From positions 1-64,000 of the forward strand of contig CAZOFT010000006.1 of the NCBI GenBank assembly GCA_964579395.1: a DNA stretch of 64,000 nt, read 5' to 3'. Under the pieces are notes generated by a model. That model was not told the origin of the DNA. It saw only the letters and a list, made by a program, of their open reading frames with translations, and searched no databases. Below are positions 35,283 to 43,600 of the stretch, one piece after another; position 1 is the first letter of the stretch, and the number at the start of each line of letters is the position of its first letter. This DNA is from JACOTV01 sp964579395. Lineage in GTDB: Bacteria > Patescibacteriota > Microgenomatia > UBA1406 > GWC2-37-13. The translations under genes were made by a program, and so were the position numbers.

Positions 35283-35549
35283 AAGGACGAAGTGTGTGTC
35301 GTGGTACCACCTTGGTTTATCTGATTTTGGATCAGATCTCTACAGTTTGAGTACTGCTTGGAAGTGATGACGGACTTCAATGCCGTCGGATTCTACTGAG
35401 GCGTATGCCCGTTCTTTCCGCCGCGTGTTTTTTCAAACAAGCGCACGTCTTGCTCGTTGCAATAGGATCAAACCAGAAGTTTTCAGCCTGTGACTTCTTT
35501 CTCTTTTGAGCTTGATATGAATTGCGAGGTCGTACACATTCGCGTTTGT
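35281..35549 (-). ncRNA. T-box leader of class I lysS
   Basis: The minus strand carries the T-box core GGTGGTACCACG and the matching 3' arm TTCGTCCTTGG, forming the usual antiterminator (CCAAGG 35315-35310 with CCTTGG 35286-35281). Immediately upstream is a stem III hairpin (ATCTGAT/ATCAGAT, 35338-35319), then a GACGG/CCGTC hairpin and a GGCG/CGCC hairpin. Further up, CGC..GTGT (near 35543-35534) can pair with ACAC..GCG (near 35428-35422) as the base of stem I, with an A-rich loop containing AAA just before its 3' strand, consistent with a lysine specifier. The UGGU of the T-box would read a tRNA ending in ACCA. Regulates lysS according to tRNA-Lys charging. Confidence 0.85.
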
Positions 35550-35555
35550 ATTGTT

Positions 35556-35584
35556 ATTATAGGCCGAGACATTTGCAAAGTCAA
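35556..35584 (-). promoter_or_regulatory. Promoter of the T-box/lysS transcript
   Basis: On the minus strand TTGACT (35584-35579) and TATAAT (35561-35556) are separated by exactly 17 bp, the best sigma-70-type promoter in the window. The start site would be near 35549, giving a leader of about 295 bases before the lysS ATG. Confidence 0.85.
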
Positions 35585-35594
35585 GACGCTCGGC

Positions 35595-35828
35595 TTATTG
35601 AGATTGTTGTTTCTCTGCCTGCACACCATAGAGGTGGGTGAGTTGGCTGGTGCGCGGCGCCTGTTGCCAACGTGTATGTTGTGGGGGAGGAAGCGGTTTA
35701 TGACTGCGGGACGGTCGGTGTGATGGATTGGTAAGTATGAGCTTGGAAAGCAGGCCGATACAAAGTTCAGGAGGAATCGGTGGTGTGACATCTGCAACTT
35801 CTACGGGGACGGTTCTTCGCTCGGGCAT
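35595..35828 (-). CDS. Possible small proline-rich protein after greA
   Basis: A 77-residue frame starting 12 bases after the greA stop and ending just before the lysS promoter. It is basic and rich in Pro, Ser and Gln (VTPPIPPELCIGL near the middle of the first half, then RPSRSHKPLPPP). No family recognised and no ribosome-binding site visible. The stretch 35585-35840 has no better candidate on either strand. It could equally be noncoding. Confidence 0.25.
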   Translation of the reverse strand: MPERRTVPVEVADVTPPIPPELCIGLLSKLILTNPSHRPSRSHKPLPPPQHTRWQQAPRTSQLTHLYGVQAEKQQSQ

Positions 35829-35840
35829 GAAAGAAGCCTA

Positions 35841-36296
35841 TCAGGAAATCGAGAGAATCTCAAATGTCAGTGTACCTGCCGGCACTTCAACAGATACGGT
35901 GTCGCCGACTGTTTTGCCCATGAGTCCGGCACCGATCGGAGAAGTCGAAGATAGCTTTTTTGCCATAGGATCTGCTTCAAACTCACCGACCATCTCGTAC
36001 GTTTCTTCTTGACCCTCACGCTTGACGGTGACTGATTTGCCCAGTGCTACCATGTCGTCGCTGGCAGACTCTTCAACCACAGTGGCTTGTTTGAGAATTT
36101 CTTCAATTTCGCGGCGGCGGCCATCGGCAAACCCAAGCTCTTCCTTGGCGGCGTGATATTCGCTGTTTTCTGAAAGGTCACCCATCGCGCGGGCGCGAGC
36201 CAGGCGATCTTTGGCATGGGGAAGCTTCTCATCGACGATCTCTTTGAGTTCTTCTTGCAGTTGTTTGTATCCTTTGGGTGTTAGTTGAATTGCCAT
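35841..36296 (-). CDS. greA: Transcription elongation factor GreA
   Basis: 151 residues, normal length. The N-terminal coiled coil carries the catalytic-tip motif ARAMGDLSENSEYHAAKEE (Asp and Glu that act in the polymerase secondary channel), and the C-terminal FKBP-like domain ends AGLMGKTVGDTVSVEVPAGTLTFEILSI. GreA stimulates RNA cleavage by backtracked polymerase. A good promoter and a terminator-like hairpin lie in its short leader, pointing to attenuation control. Confidence 0.96.
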   Translation of the reverse strand: MAIQLTPKGYKQLQEELKEIVDEKLPHAKDRLARARAMGDLSENSEYHAAKEELGFADGRRREIEEILKQATVVEESASDDMVALGKSVTVKREGQEETYEMVGEFEADPMAKKLSSTSPIGAGLMGKTVGDTVSVEVPAGTLTFEILSIS

Positions 36297-36311
36297 TTTG
36301 GGTAAACATGC

Positions 36312-36341
36312 AAAAACCCCTACACCTTGAGATATAGGGGT
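36312..36341 (-). terminator. Terminator-like hairpin in the greA leader
   Basis: On the minus strand ACCCCTA (36341-36335) pairs with TAGGGGT (36322-36316), 7 bp with a 12-base loop, followed by a run of five T including the last stem base region (36316-36312). It lies between the greA promoter and the greA ATG (36296), 16 bases before the start, so full transcripts must read through it. It could also stop leftward transcripts from the recombinase gene beyond the tRNA. Confidence 0.6.
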
Positions 36342-36353
36342 CTAACTGCTACA

Positions 36354-36382
36354 ATAATACACAACCAATTGGCGAAAGTCAA
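36354..36382 (-). promoter_or_regulatory. Promoter of greA
   Basis: On the minus strand TTGACT (36382-36377) and TATTAT (36359-36354) are separated by 17 bp, the same layout as the lysS promoter. The start would be near 36347, about 50 bases before the greA ATG. Confidence 0.7.
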
Positions 36383-36436
36383 AGTTTCGCTGGCTTTTGT
36401 GGGTGTGAGCACTTCTTCATCCCGCAATACTCAATT

Positions 36437-36509
36437 GGCCCCATCGTCTAGAGGCCTAGGACGGCAGGTTCTCATCCTGCAAACCGGGGTTCGAATCCCC
36501 GTGGGGTCA
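36437..36509 (+). tRNA. tRNA-Glu (anticodon CTC)
   Basis: A complete cloverleaf: acceptor GGCCCCA/TGGGGTC, D arm GTC...GAC, anticodon stem GCAGG/CCTGC with loop TTCTCAT (anticodon CTC), T arm CGGGG-TTCGAAT-CCCCG, discriminator A at 36509. CCA is not encoded. The serine recombinase gene of the accessory island runs into it from the right on the other strand, so the tRNA marks the left border of the island. Confidence 0.95.
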
Positions 36510-38202
36510 CAGATAAAGATTTTGTTTTGTTGTATTCTTCATTTAGCTTGAAAATACAAGCTAAACTTGGTGTTCCATTTACTAGCTCATCGAAGGTTGG
36601 TGTTGTATCAAATACAAGCCCAAAGAGGGTAGCATTTTGGACTGGATTAGGGCTACCTAGAAGTAAATCATCAAGGTGTTCCATAAAATAGTTAAAGTAA
36701 TTGATTACTGTTTGAGTTTCGATTTGCTGATCCTCTTTGTTCTCCCTCGTTGCAGTTAAGCTAATTTTTTCTAATACAAGTTTCTCAATATCCGCTTCTA
36801 TCATTTGAATAGTTGTAGGAGAAGTAAGCATTTTAACTTTGTCTTTTAAAATTTGTATTTCCTGTTCTATCTCAACAATTCTTTGACTTACTGATATCGT
36901 ATCTTGTGAAAGTTGCCTTTCTCTTTTCTCCCACTCTTCAAGAATGATTTCACGAAAACGATTAATAAATCCTTCACTAAACTCTACTTTTTGAACAAAG
37001 GATTTGATAGTTTCTTCAAATTTAGTCAGCGAAACTCGGAAATAATGACCTCGTCCACAGTGATAGGCAGGAAAGTATCTTCCAGATTTGCCTCTAGATG
37101 CACTTCCTAATAAAGATTTTCTACAAGTAGAACACAGCACTTGTCTTTTATACGGATATTGTGGATTGTTCTTTAATTTTGTTAATCTCCACAAGCTTGG
37201 TTTTCCCTCTATAACTTTGATTTTGTTATCTTCCTCGATAATAGTAATCTTTCCTCGATTGGCTCTATTGAAGTCTGCTATAGAGATCAATCCCTCAAAA
37301 TTACATTTAATTGGATTGCCCAAAGTCCAACTTTCAGTATTAATTCCAGCATATATAGGTTTCTTTATGTAACTCTGAAATTGCTTTACTGTCAGTTTTT
37401 TTTCACCTCTGTATCCCACGATTCTTCGATTATCATTCTTATCGTGTTTTTGTGTTCTTCTTGATTTGTACCCTAGCTTATTTATCTCTTCTACAATTTC
37501 AGGATCTGTTAAATTACCTTGAATACGTAGTTCGAACATTCTGATTATCCACAAAGATTCAGTAGTTTCAGGTGTGAGAATTATTCTTTTTCCGCTATGT
37601 GGGGTTTCAACTCGGGTATTTTGATAGCCAAAAGGAGAAGGACGCACTCTATATCCTTTTTGGACATAGGTGACTTCTGCACCGATCATACGAGTTAGAA
37701 TATCTCTTACTTCTGATTTCCCTCTCTCTGCTTCTAATAGTTCATTAATGAAAGTAGGACTATATTCACTCCAATTATATTTAACCCCAAGATGCTCTAA
37801 TGTATTAATGGACTGTGTCCCAATAACTCCATACGTATCTACTAGAATAACGCCAGCTCTAACAAACTCTGATTTTAAAGATGCATAGATGACGGCTCCA
37901 GCTCTTGTAGCTCGATCAATACTCTTAAAAAAGGCAAACTTAATCTTGTTCTTTGGATTTTTACAATAGTCTAAAACTTTAATTAAAGGCTGTAGATCCA
38001 AAGTATCTTTGCTAGCCGAACCAGTAAGGTCAAATTGCTCCTTTATCACAATCTTACAGCCATATTGTAGTTCGACCCTTTGGCGTGCGACTTCATTTCT
38101 GGTTTCTTGATCGTCAAAACTATCGCCCATTAATCCCTGCTTTGTTGTGGAGATTCTTCCTATACTAATAGCATATTCAATCTTGTTTGTTTCCATATTC
38201 AT
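36472..38202 (-). CDS. Large serine recombinase (island unit 1)
   Basis: 576 residues. The N-terminal resolvase domain includes AISIGRISTTKQG with the catalytic Ser and the FKSIDRATRAG block. It is followed by a recombinase domain (KGYRVRPSPFGYQNT), a zinc beta-ribbon (CSTCRKSLLGSA...YHCGRGHYF) and a coiled coil, the order of large serine integrases. The last residues (TPRGFEPRFAG) are encoded by the antisense of tRNA-Glu and the stop codon lies in its anticodon loop. In an excised circle joined at the 10-bp core the frame would also stop at once (GGA-TAA). It likely integrates and excises the unit. Confidence 0.92.
   Translation of the reverse strand: MNMETNKIEYAISIGRISTTKQGLMGDSFDDQETRNEVARQRVELQYGCKIVIKEQFDLTGSASKDTLDLQPLIKVLDYCKNPKNKIKFAFFKSIDRATRAGAVIYASLKSEFVRAGVILVDTYGVIGTQSINTLEHLGVKYNWSEYSPTFINELLEAERGKSEVRDILTRMIGAEVTYVQKGYRVRPSPFGYQNTRVETPHSGKRIILTPETTESLWIIRMFELRIQGNLTDPEIVEEINKLGYKSRRTQKHDKNDNRRIVGYRGEKKLTVKQFQSYIKKPIYAGINTESWTLGNPIKCNFEGLISIADFNRANRGKITIIEEDNKIKVIEGKPSLWRLTKLKNNPQYPYKRQVLCSTCRKSLLGSASRGKSGRYFPAYHCGRGHYFRVSLTKFEETIKSFVQKVEFSEGFINRFREIILEEWEKRERQLSQDTISVSQRIVEIEQEIQILKDKVKMLTSPTTIQMIEADIEKLVLEKISLTATRENKEDQQIETQTVINYFNYFMEHLDDLLLGSPNPVQNATLFGLVFDTTPTFDELVNGTPSLACIFKLNEEYNKTKSLSVTPRGFEPRFAG
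36474..36483 (+). repeat. Candidate attachment core, left copy
   Basis: The sequence ATCCTGCAAA in the 3' half of the tRNA-Glu anticodon arm recurs as a direct copy at 46516-46525, just past the last gene of unit 1. It coincides with the end of the recombinase gene. It may be the crossover core, but the tRNA 3' half is not found again at the right end. Confidence 0.45.
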
Positions 38203-38208
38203 CTAGAG

Positions 38209-38376
38209 CTAAATTTTTAACTGCTTATTTTTGTGATCTAACAAAATTCGATCGATAATACAGTTGGCAAGAACACGCATCTTGTTCTCTAATTGTTGCT
38301 GTACCGTAGGCATCAAAGGATTAATAATAAATGCCCTTGCTGTAACTGTGACGATAATTGTATTTTTCATATACAT
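38209..38376 (-). CDS. Small protein upstream of the recombinase
   Basis: A 55-residue frame starting MYMKNTIIVTVTARAFIINP and ending DHKNKQLKI, six bases before the recombinase ATG on the same strand. The N-terminal third is beta/hydrophobic and the rest a charged helix (QQQLENKMRVLANCIIDRIL). The spacing and direction suggest a co-transcribed partner of the recombinase, for example a directionality or accessory factor, but there is no sequence evidence for that role. A perfect palindrome lies seven bases upstream of its start. Confidence 0.5.
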   Translation of the reverse strand: MYMKNTIIVTVTARAFIINPLMPTVQQQLENKMRVLANCIIDRILLDHKNKQLKI

Positions 38377-38382
38377 ATAATT

Positions 38383-38397
38383 GCGACAGCCTGTCGC
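38383..38397. repeat. Palindrome copy 1, GCGACAG-C-CTGTCGC
   Basis: A perfect 15-base palindrome with a central unpaired C, between the stop of the zinc-finger-like gene (38399) and the start of the 55-residue gene (38376). Closely related palindromes occur at 38692-38703 and 40110-40123. Its position beside TATAAA on the minus strand suits an operator of the recombinase operon. Confidence 0.5.
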
Positions 38398-38398
38398 T

Positions 38399-38794
38399 TT
38401 ATAACCCTGTCATCTTCATAAGTTCGTTCTGAATGTCATCGCTAATCTTGTTGTATATAGTGGGTTTGTGTTTTAATTCAAACTGTCTTAATTCAATAGT
38501 CTTTATGGCAGTACCAGCAATTAGATTAAGTGCATTAGCAGTATTACTATTCATCTTGTTTGCTCGTAAGTCGTTTGCAGTATGTTCAAGAAGTTTCAAG
38601 ATATCTTCTGCCGAACTTAATTTGAGAGATTCATCACTGCCATAGTTTCGCTTTTTACTTATCCCGCCTTTATTGATAGCTTCTTTTCTTGCGACAGCTG
38701 TCGTTTCTGAATGAAAGAAGCAGTATTGTTCATTCTTCAATGCGAATGCTTCACATTTTTCGTTATTAATTTTTATAAATATACATCGTTTCAT
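38399..38794 (-). CDS. Small zinc-finger-like protein of mobile elements
   Basis: 131 residues. The N-terminus has a Cys/His pattern (C4, C14, C24, H28: KMNxEKCxAFALKxxQYCFFH-type) that is likely to bind zinc; the rest is helical and charged, ending NELMKMTGL. Similar short proteins with this N-terminus are common beside recombinases in AT-rich elements. Possible role in DNA binding or recombination control is inference. The codons for residues TTAV carry the palindrome copy at 38692-38703. The gene is in line with the recombinase, 22 bases upstream of the 55-residue gene. Confidence 0.65.
   Translation of the reverse strand: MKRCIFIKINNEKCEAFALKNEQYCFFHSETTAVARKEAINKGGISKKRNYGSDESLKLSSAEDILKLLEHTANDLRANKMNSNTANALNLIAGTAIKTIELRQFELKHKPTIYNKISDDIQNELMKMTGL
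38692..38703. repeat. Palindrome copy 2, CGACAGCTGTCG
   Basis: A perfect 12-base palindrome inside the zinc-finger-like gene. It matches the copies at 38383-38397 and 40110-40123 in unit 1 and was not seen elsewhere in the window. Confidence 0.45.
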
Positions 38795-38817
38795 AGGTTA
38801 GATAAGCTAATAGGGTA

Positions 38818-39078
38818 CTACCCCCTCGCAAACAGTCTGTCTTTTAACGAGCGAATTGCATCGTTATAATGACGAGCATTTATTAGTAATTCACCAAACC
38901 AATATTTATCAGAGATAATCTTGGTGTCTTTGTTCTCAAAAATGAAGTAAAAATAGGAGCTCTCTCTTTCGAGTCGAAGAAGTGATATCCCAGATGCTAG
39001 AAGTGCACTAGCTTCACCTAAATCTTTTGTGCGGTATTCGAGATTGTTAGAAGTATTTTCGTTAATTTTCATAGCCAT
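38818..39078 (-). CDS. DUF5659-like protein
   Basis: 86 residues from the ATG at 39078 (another in-frame ATG at 39072); the frame is open to 39222 but that part overlaps a hairpin-rich stretch and does not look like protein. The body YRTKDLGEASALLASG, then the LLRLERESSYFYFIFEN block, then ARHYNDAIRSLKDRLF matches the pattern of DUF5659, small proteins of unknown role found in CPR genomes and mobile elements. No catalytic motif. Transcribed towards the recombinase. Confidence 0.75.
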   Translation of the reverse strand: MAMKINENTSNNLEYRTKDLGEASALLASGISLLRLERESSYFYFIFENKDTKIISDKYWFGELLINARHYNDAIRSLKDRLFARG

Positions 39079-39095
39079 AATCCATATAATTGCAG

Positions 39096-39180
39096 CAGGT
39101 ATCGTCCTGTGTGCGTAGGTTGGATTACGGCTTAACGTTGCTCCTGTGGTTAGTAGGAGAGAGTTCCGTGGAATGAACTC
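39096..39180. other. Cluster of three short hairpins
   Basis: Three perfect inverted repeats follow each other in a gap without a gene: CAGG/CCTG (39096-39109), CTCCT/AGGAG (39141-39159) and GAGTTC/GAACTC (39161-39180). They lie upstream of the DUF5659 gene and downstream of the Ig-like protein gene. It may be a structured leader RNA or a protein-binding region. No T-run makes any of them a convincing terminator. Confidence 0.35.
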
Positions 39181-39244
39181 TTTAACCAAACAAATTCTAC
39201 AAAATATTTTAAACTTTTGCAACGCTTTACGAACTGTTTATTAA

Positions 39245-40282
39245 CTATTTAAACAGGCTTTTTTCCGTAGTCCAAACGCTCGGCAATATTGAAAGGTACA
39301 GAGTCGCTTCATCTGAATTCCAATTAACTTTTTCTGCTTCTGACTTATCTAAACTCGTTTTAAGAACCATAGTATCGGAGGTATTTCCATATTTATCAGT
39401 CATATCGAAGTGAGCAAATATGGTGACAGTTGTTACATCAAGGTTTTCTTTATACAGGACTTTATAGATTTGAGACATATCTTTCCAGATACCCTTTTTG
39501 ATGTAATCTTCACTTAAATTATCACTTCCATTGATATAAACCATTACGCCATACCCACCAGCATCACTAAATTGCTTAACCACACGGATTTCTCTAATTT
39601 TATCTTTCCCATTTGCTCCTTTTTGACCTTTCATTTCTGCTCTGACTTTAGCCTCGATAATTTCTTCCTTTGTTTGAGCTGACTTTGCTGTCTTTGGAGT
39701 AGGTGATGGTGTTTGCTCATCTTGGTTTTTCACTGATTCATTTGGTTTATTAGAAGGTGCAACAGATGGTGATGGTGTAGGAGTAGCTTTAGACGCTTCC
39801 TCTTCATCTGTAAGCTCTCTAGTAACTGCGAGATAGACGTGAGCACGTTTCCAATTACCTGCACTGACATCAATTTTATTTTCTCCTTCTTTTAACTCAT
39901 ACATTGTTTCAAAGCTACCATTGCTTACAGTGATTTCTTTGCCGTTTACCCATACTTTCCTATCTGATGGTTCATAAGTGCCTTTTATGGCGATTTGTTG
40001 ACCTTTAACGACCATTTCAGACGTTGGTTCAGTAACTATTAGTTTAGGTTCAACATCATTGGAATAAGCAATAACACTCATTGTGGTGATAATGGCTAAT
40101 AATCCACTAACGACAGCTGTCGTCACTATTCTAGTTTTCTTGGATAATTTTGATCCTTTATAGAACCACCAGAGTAATAGAGATGGAATGGTTAAGTATG
40201 GAACTGCAACGGAAAGCAGGACAAACCCTACTGCCAATGCAAGAAATTTCTTGTCTGTTTTTAGTTTTTCAAGAATACCCAT
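39245..40282 (-). CDS. Membrane-anchored protein with Ig-like domain
   Basis: 345 residues. Two hydrophobic segments near the N-terminus (FLALAVGFVLLSVAVPYLTI and IVTTAVVSGLLAIITTMSVIAY) are followed by a small Ig-like/glucodextranase-B-type domain (LIVTEPTSEMVVKGQQIAIKG...VWVNGKEI...), a Pro/Ser/Thr-rich linker and a C-terminal alpha/beta domain of unknown type (IREIRVVKQFSDAGGYGVMVYI). Likely exposed on the cell surface. The second membrane segment carries palindrome copy 3 in its codons. Similar Ig-like proteins are made by the host (62927-63355). Confidence 0.75.
   Translation of the reverse strand: MGILEKLKTDKKFLALAVGFVLLSVAVPYLTIPSLLLWWFYKGSKLSKKTRIVTTAVVSGLLAIITTMSVIAYSNDVEPKLIVTEPTSEMVVKGQQIAIKGTYEPSDRKVWVNGKEITVSNGSFETMYELKEGENKIDVSAGNWKRAHVYLAVTRELTDEEEASKATPTPSPSVAPSNKPNESVKNQDEQTPSPTPKTAKSAQTKEEIIEAKVRAEMKGQKGANGKDKIREIRVVKQFSDAGGYGVMVYINGSDNLSEDYIKKGIWKDMSQIYKVLYKENLDVTTVTIFAHFDMTDKYGNTSDTMVLKTSLDKSEAEKVNWNSDEATLYLSILPSVWTTEKSLFK
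40110..40123. repeat. Palindrome copy 3, ACGACAGCTGTCGT
   Basis: A perfect 14-base palindrome inside the Ig-like protein gene, containing the 12-base core of copies 1 and 2. Confidence 0.45.
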
Positions 40283-40358
40283 AGATTGAGTGTAATTATA
40301 TCAGAAATTAGATGAGTACGCTATATAAAATAATATGAGTACTCTAGACAATTAGGGT

Positions 40359-40622
40359 GTGAATAAATTAACTTTTAAAGAACAATTAGACACAAACGAA
40401 AATAGAAAACTTCGCAGGGAATATACCAAGCAGTTGAGTGAAAAATTGAGAGAAGTACGGAAAGAAAAGAAGCTTACCCAGCAGGAATTAGCAGATAAGG
40501 CAGGTTTGCATCTTACTTATGTAGGACATTTGGAGCTTGGAAAGTATCATCCAACAGTATTTGTGATGTGGAAGATAGCCAAAGCATTGGGTGTTTCGAT
40601 GAATGAGTTAACTAATTTTTAG
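40359..40622 (+). CDS. XRE-family HTH regulator
   Basis: 87 residues starting at a GTG; no in-frame ATG fits. Residues 30-80 form a Cro/CI-type helix-turn-helix (LREVRKEKKLTQQELADKAGLHLTYVGHLELGKYHPTVFVMWKIAKALGV). It diverges from the Ig-like gene and is convergent with the giant NTPase gene, five bases from its end. It may repress the element's own promoters; the palindromes at 38383, 38692 and 40110 are candidate operators (inference). Confidence 0.9.
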   Translation: MNKLTFKEQLDTNENRKLRREYTKQLSEKLREVRKEKKLTQQELADKAGLHLTYVGHLELGKYHPTVFVMWKIAKALGVSMNELTNF

Positions 40623-40627
40623 TTGTT

Positions 40628-43600
40628 TTATTTGCTGATTTTATCCTGAAGTTCCATAGCTACATTATTTTGTCTAGCTACTAGTATATTCAAAATACGC
40701 TTAAACGCTTCAAAAGCTTCATTGTTACCTTTTAATTCAGGTTTATTCTTCACCCAACAAAGCGTGAGCAAGGAAGCTAACGCCTTTTCTGCTGAATCAC
40801 CTCTTCGTGACCAAAAGTAATATGAATCAAGTTTATCCATACTACCAGCCAGCCATATTAAACCCTTAAGACGAAGCCTTTCGCCTAATGGCTCAGAAAG
40901 AAAATAAATAAACTTTAAGGCACATCTATGATTAGCTAGGTACAAACCAGCCCATTTTTCGATATATACTTCTGATTTATTAATTAACTCTTTTTGTTTA
41001 TCGAGATCTATTTCTGATCTAGAAATATCAAGTCCTATGAGTCTCCACCAAAAATCTCCGATAGTCCAGCTGCTATATTTTTTGGATTCCAGACTCCATT
41101 TTGGAGATAAAAATGCATAATTAAGCATTTTATGCCAAGTCTTTAAAAATTTATCTTGGTTCATCAAGCGAGGTCCATATGTAAAGAAATCGTCTAGAAA
41201 ATGTTCAACCATATAATGGGCATAGCCACTCAACTCAAGAATCGGTTTCCAAAAAGTTTCGGGAGATTCATTATCTTCTGTTTCAACTGAGACTATTGCC
41301 GCTCTATGTATAACCCAATAATCCCAATCGCTCGGAACGCCATCTAATTCTTCATATTCTTCACTTTGTTCACCAACACTATTGAGCATATGCTGCAATG
41401 CTTCTCTTATAAAAGAGATCCATTCACTTCTTTCTTGAGCATTTTTTGCATCACGGAGTAATGGTAACCACTGATACCCCATTTTGATTAATGTTGTATC
41501 TAAGCCTGCTTTCGCTTTATGTTTCTTTTTTCTTTTTCCTGCTGTTGGGTACTTTTCTTTATAACTAACAACATTATTGGACCATTTTGGTAGATCACTA
41601 CTGATTTTATCTTCTGCAAAATTTTCAGATTCTGCTTTTATCCAAGCTCCTAAATCGAAAGATGGTTTCTCCTCGTAACGAGTCTCGTAATATTTTGATT
41701 TAGCTTCAGCAACTTTAAAAAGATAATGTTGTAATTTTTTAAAATCTTCTCCAAGTTCCATACGCAGTTCCGAACAAGTTTGAAACAAATTGCTTACTGC
41801 TGTTAGGTGGAAACTTGTTACTAAAAGTGCAATACACTTTCGTATCTCTTTTGAATTTAAGTTATCTTTCCAAAAATATGGTAAAGCAACGCTACAAAAA
41901 CAATCCCAGTGAAATTTGGAAACACTATGTTCTGAATCAAACTCTGCTCGTGGCGGAGGGCTAACAACTAAGTCTGTTAAATAGTTTAAACACCATTGAT
42001 ATCTTTCTTGATTTTTCTTAAGCCAATCAAATTTAAATTTACAAAGTAATGCTATACCAGCTGAAATGGCATCTGCGATCCCATCAGGTCTATCTTTTTC
42101 TGCTAGAGACTTTTGCTTGGTGACAATTTTTTGAATATTTTTCCATATTTCCTCTGCCTGATCGTCTGTCAGAGTTGCCCCTTTTTCCAAGAAATATGAA
42201 CTTTGCATTGGGAGAGATGAAACAAGCAGCTTCTCCTCATTAAGCTCCTTTCGTTTTTCTATCTGTTGTTTTAACTCTACTGGGTACTCCAACATCCAGT
42301 AGTGCTGACCATCCTTTTCTTCGGTATGATAGTTTTTTTTATCTAAAGCAGCTAAAAGAGCAGATAGGCTTACTTTTCGATTAATTTCAAGTTGTTTTGT
42401 TTTTAATTCCTTTGTCCATTTTTTATGGTTTTCAACAAAAAAGTCCTCTAATTCAGGTTGGTTAAGTAGCAAAAACTTTGCATAATCTGTAAGTGATGAA
42501 GAGCGATGTTTCATTTTGTACCACTTCTGAGCTTCTTCATAGGCTTTAGCACCTCTAACTGACCAAGTTATTTCCCAATAATCAGACTGCACAATAAAGT
42601 CATCCTCCCAAATAAAAAATAGGAATGAAGAAAGCAATGGCTTTAGCACGCCTGATAAAAGAGTAATTTTTTTTCTTCCAACAGCACTTAATAAACCCAA
42701 AAACGCAATATTGTTTGTATTTATTAAAATACGCTTAATATAGTCGTCAACAGGCTGCTCATTATCTATAAGATCGTATAACCATTTCTCTAATGCAATT
42801 AGTGCAGTGGCCACTACATCGGGTACAGGAGGATAGTCTCTATACCAAAAGTACATCCCCGCATCTTTAAAAAGTTTTCTTTTTTTGCCTTCAATTTCTA
42901 TTTCAAGAGTTGGAGGTCTTTTCCTTGCTTCTTTGTATCGATCTGCCCATCTATCTGCAGCAAAATTTACAACATCAATAATTAAATCTAATCCTTCAAT
43001 TGGTTTTGTTCGAAGGAAAAATAAAAATGGACCTTTATCATAAAAGGGTGGATACCATTCTCGTGATCGAGAAAAATCTAAATTTTCCATTATAGGGTCT
43101 CTATTCCATCTATAGTTACGAGATGTTGGGGGACTTATCAGAAGCGTGAGAATAATTTCAGATGCATATTTTGGATCGTTTCTTATTATTGGATAAATGG
43201 CATCGGTGTTTAAACAAACCTCCTCAAATGAATCATCGGGACGTGTTTTAGGGCCTTTTGGCCAAGGATCCATCAGCTCACCATCATCAAAGCTTGATCC
43301 GATTATTGTTAGGGCTCTAAGTTTTTCTGGTGGTATTTTTGGAGCTTTTTTAATTGGTTTTGGAACAATAACCTTTCCAGATGCTTCTTCTATAATTGTT
43401 TTTAATCTTTCAGGATATTCTTTATAACCTGCGAGTGCTGCTCTAAACATTGGTTTATCAACATCGTCAAGATAATGTACCCCTTCTCTCTTTTCCCGCA
43501 TTACCTTCTCAGCGTTGAGCATTGCCATCTCTGCAGCCTCTTTTCTTAATGGAATACCTTCAAAATCTAACATTCTTAACCAAGAATCTGCTATTTTTGC

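Noticed and set aside
35490..35723. Plus-strand 77-residue open frame
   Set aside because: It overlaps the lysS promoter and T-box leader on the other strand and has no coding character.
36437..36509. tRNA-Glu as a broken gene
   Set aside because: All stems pair and the T-loop is normal, so the tRNA is intact despite the overlapping recombinase frame.
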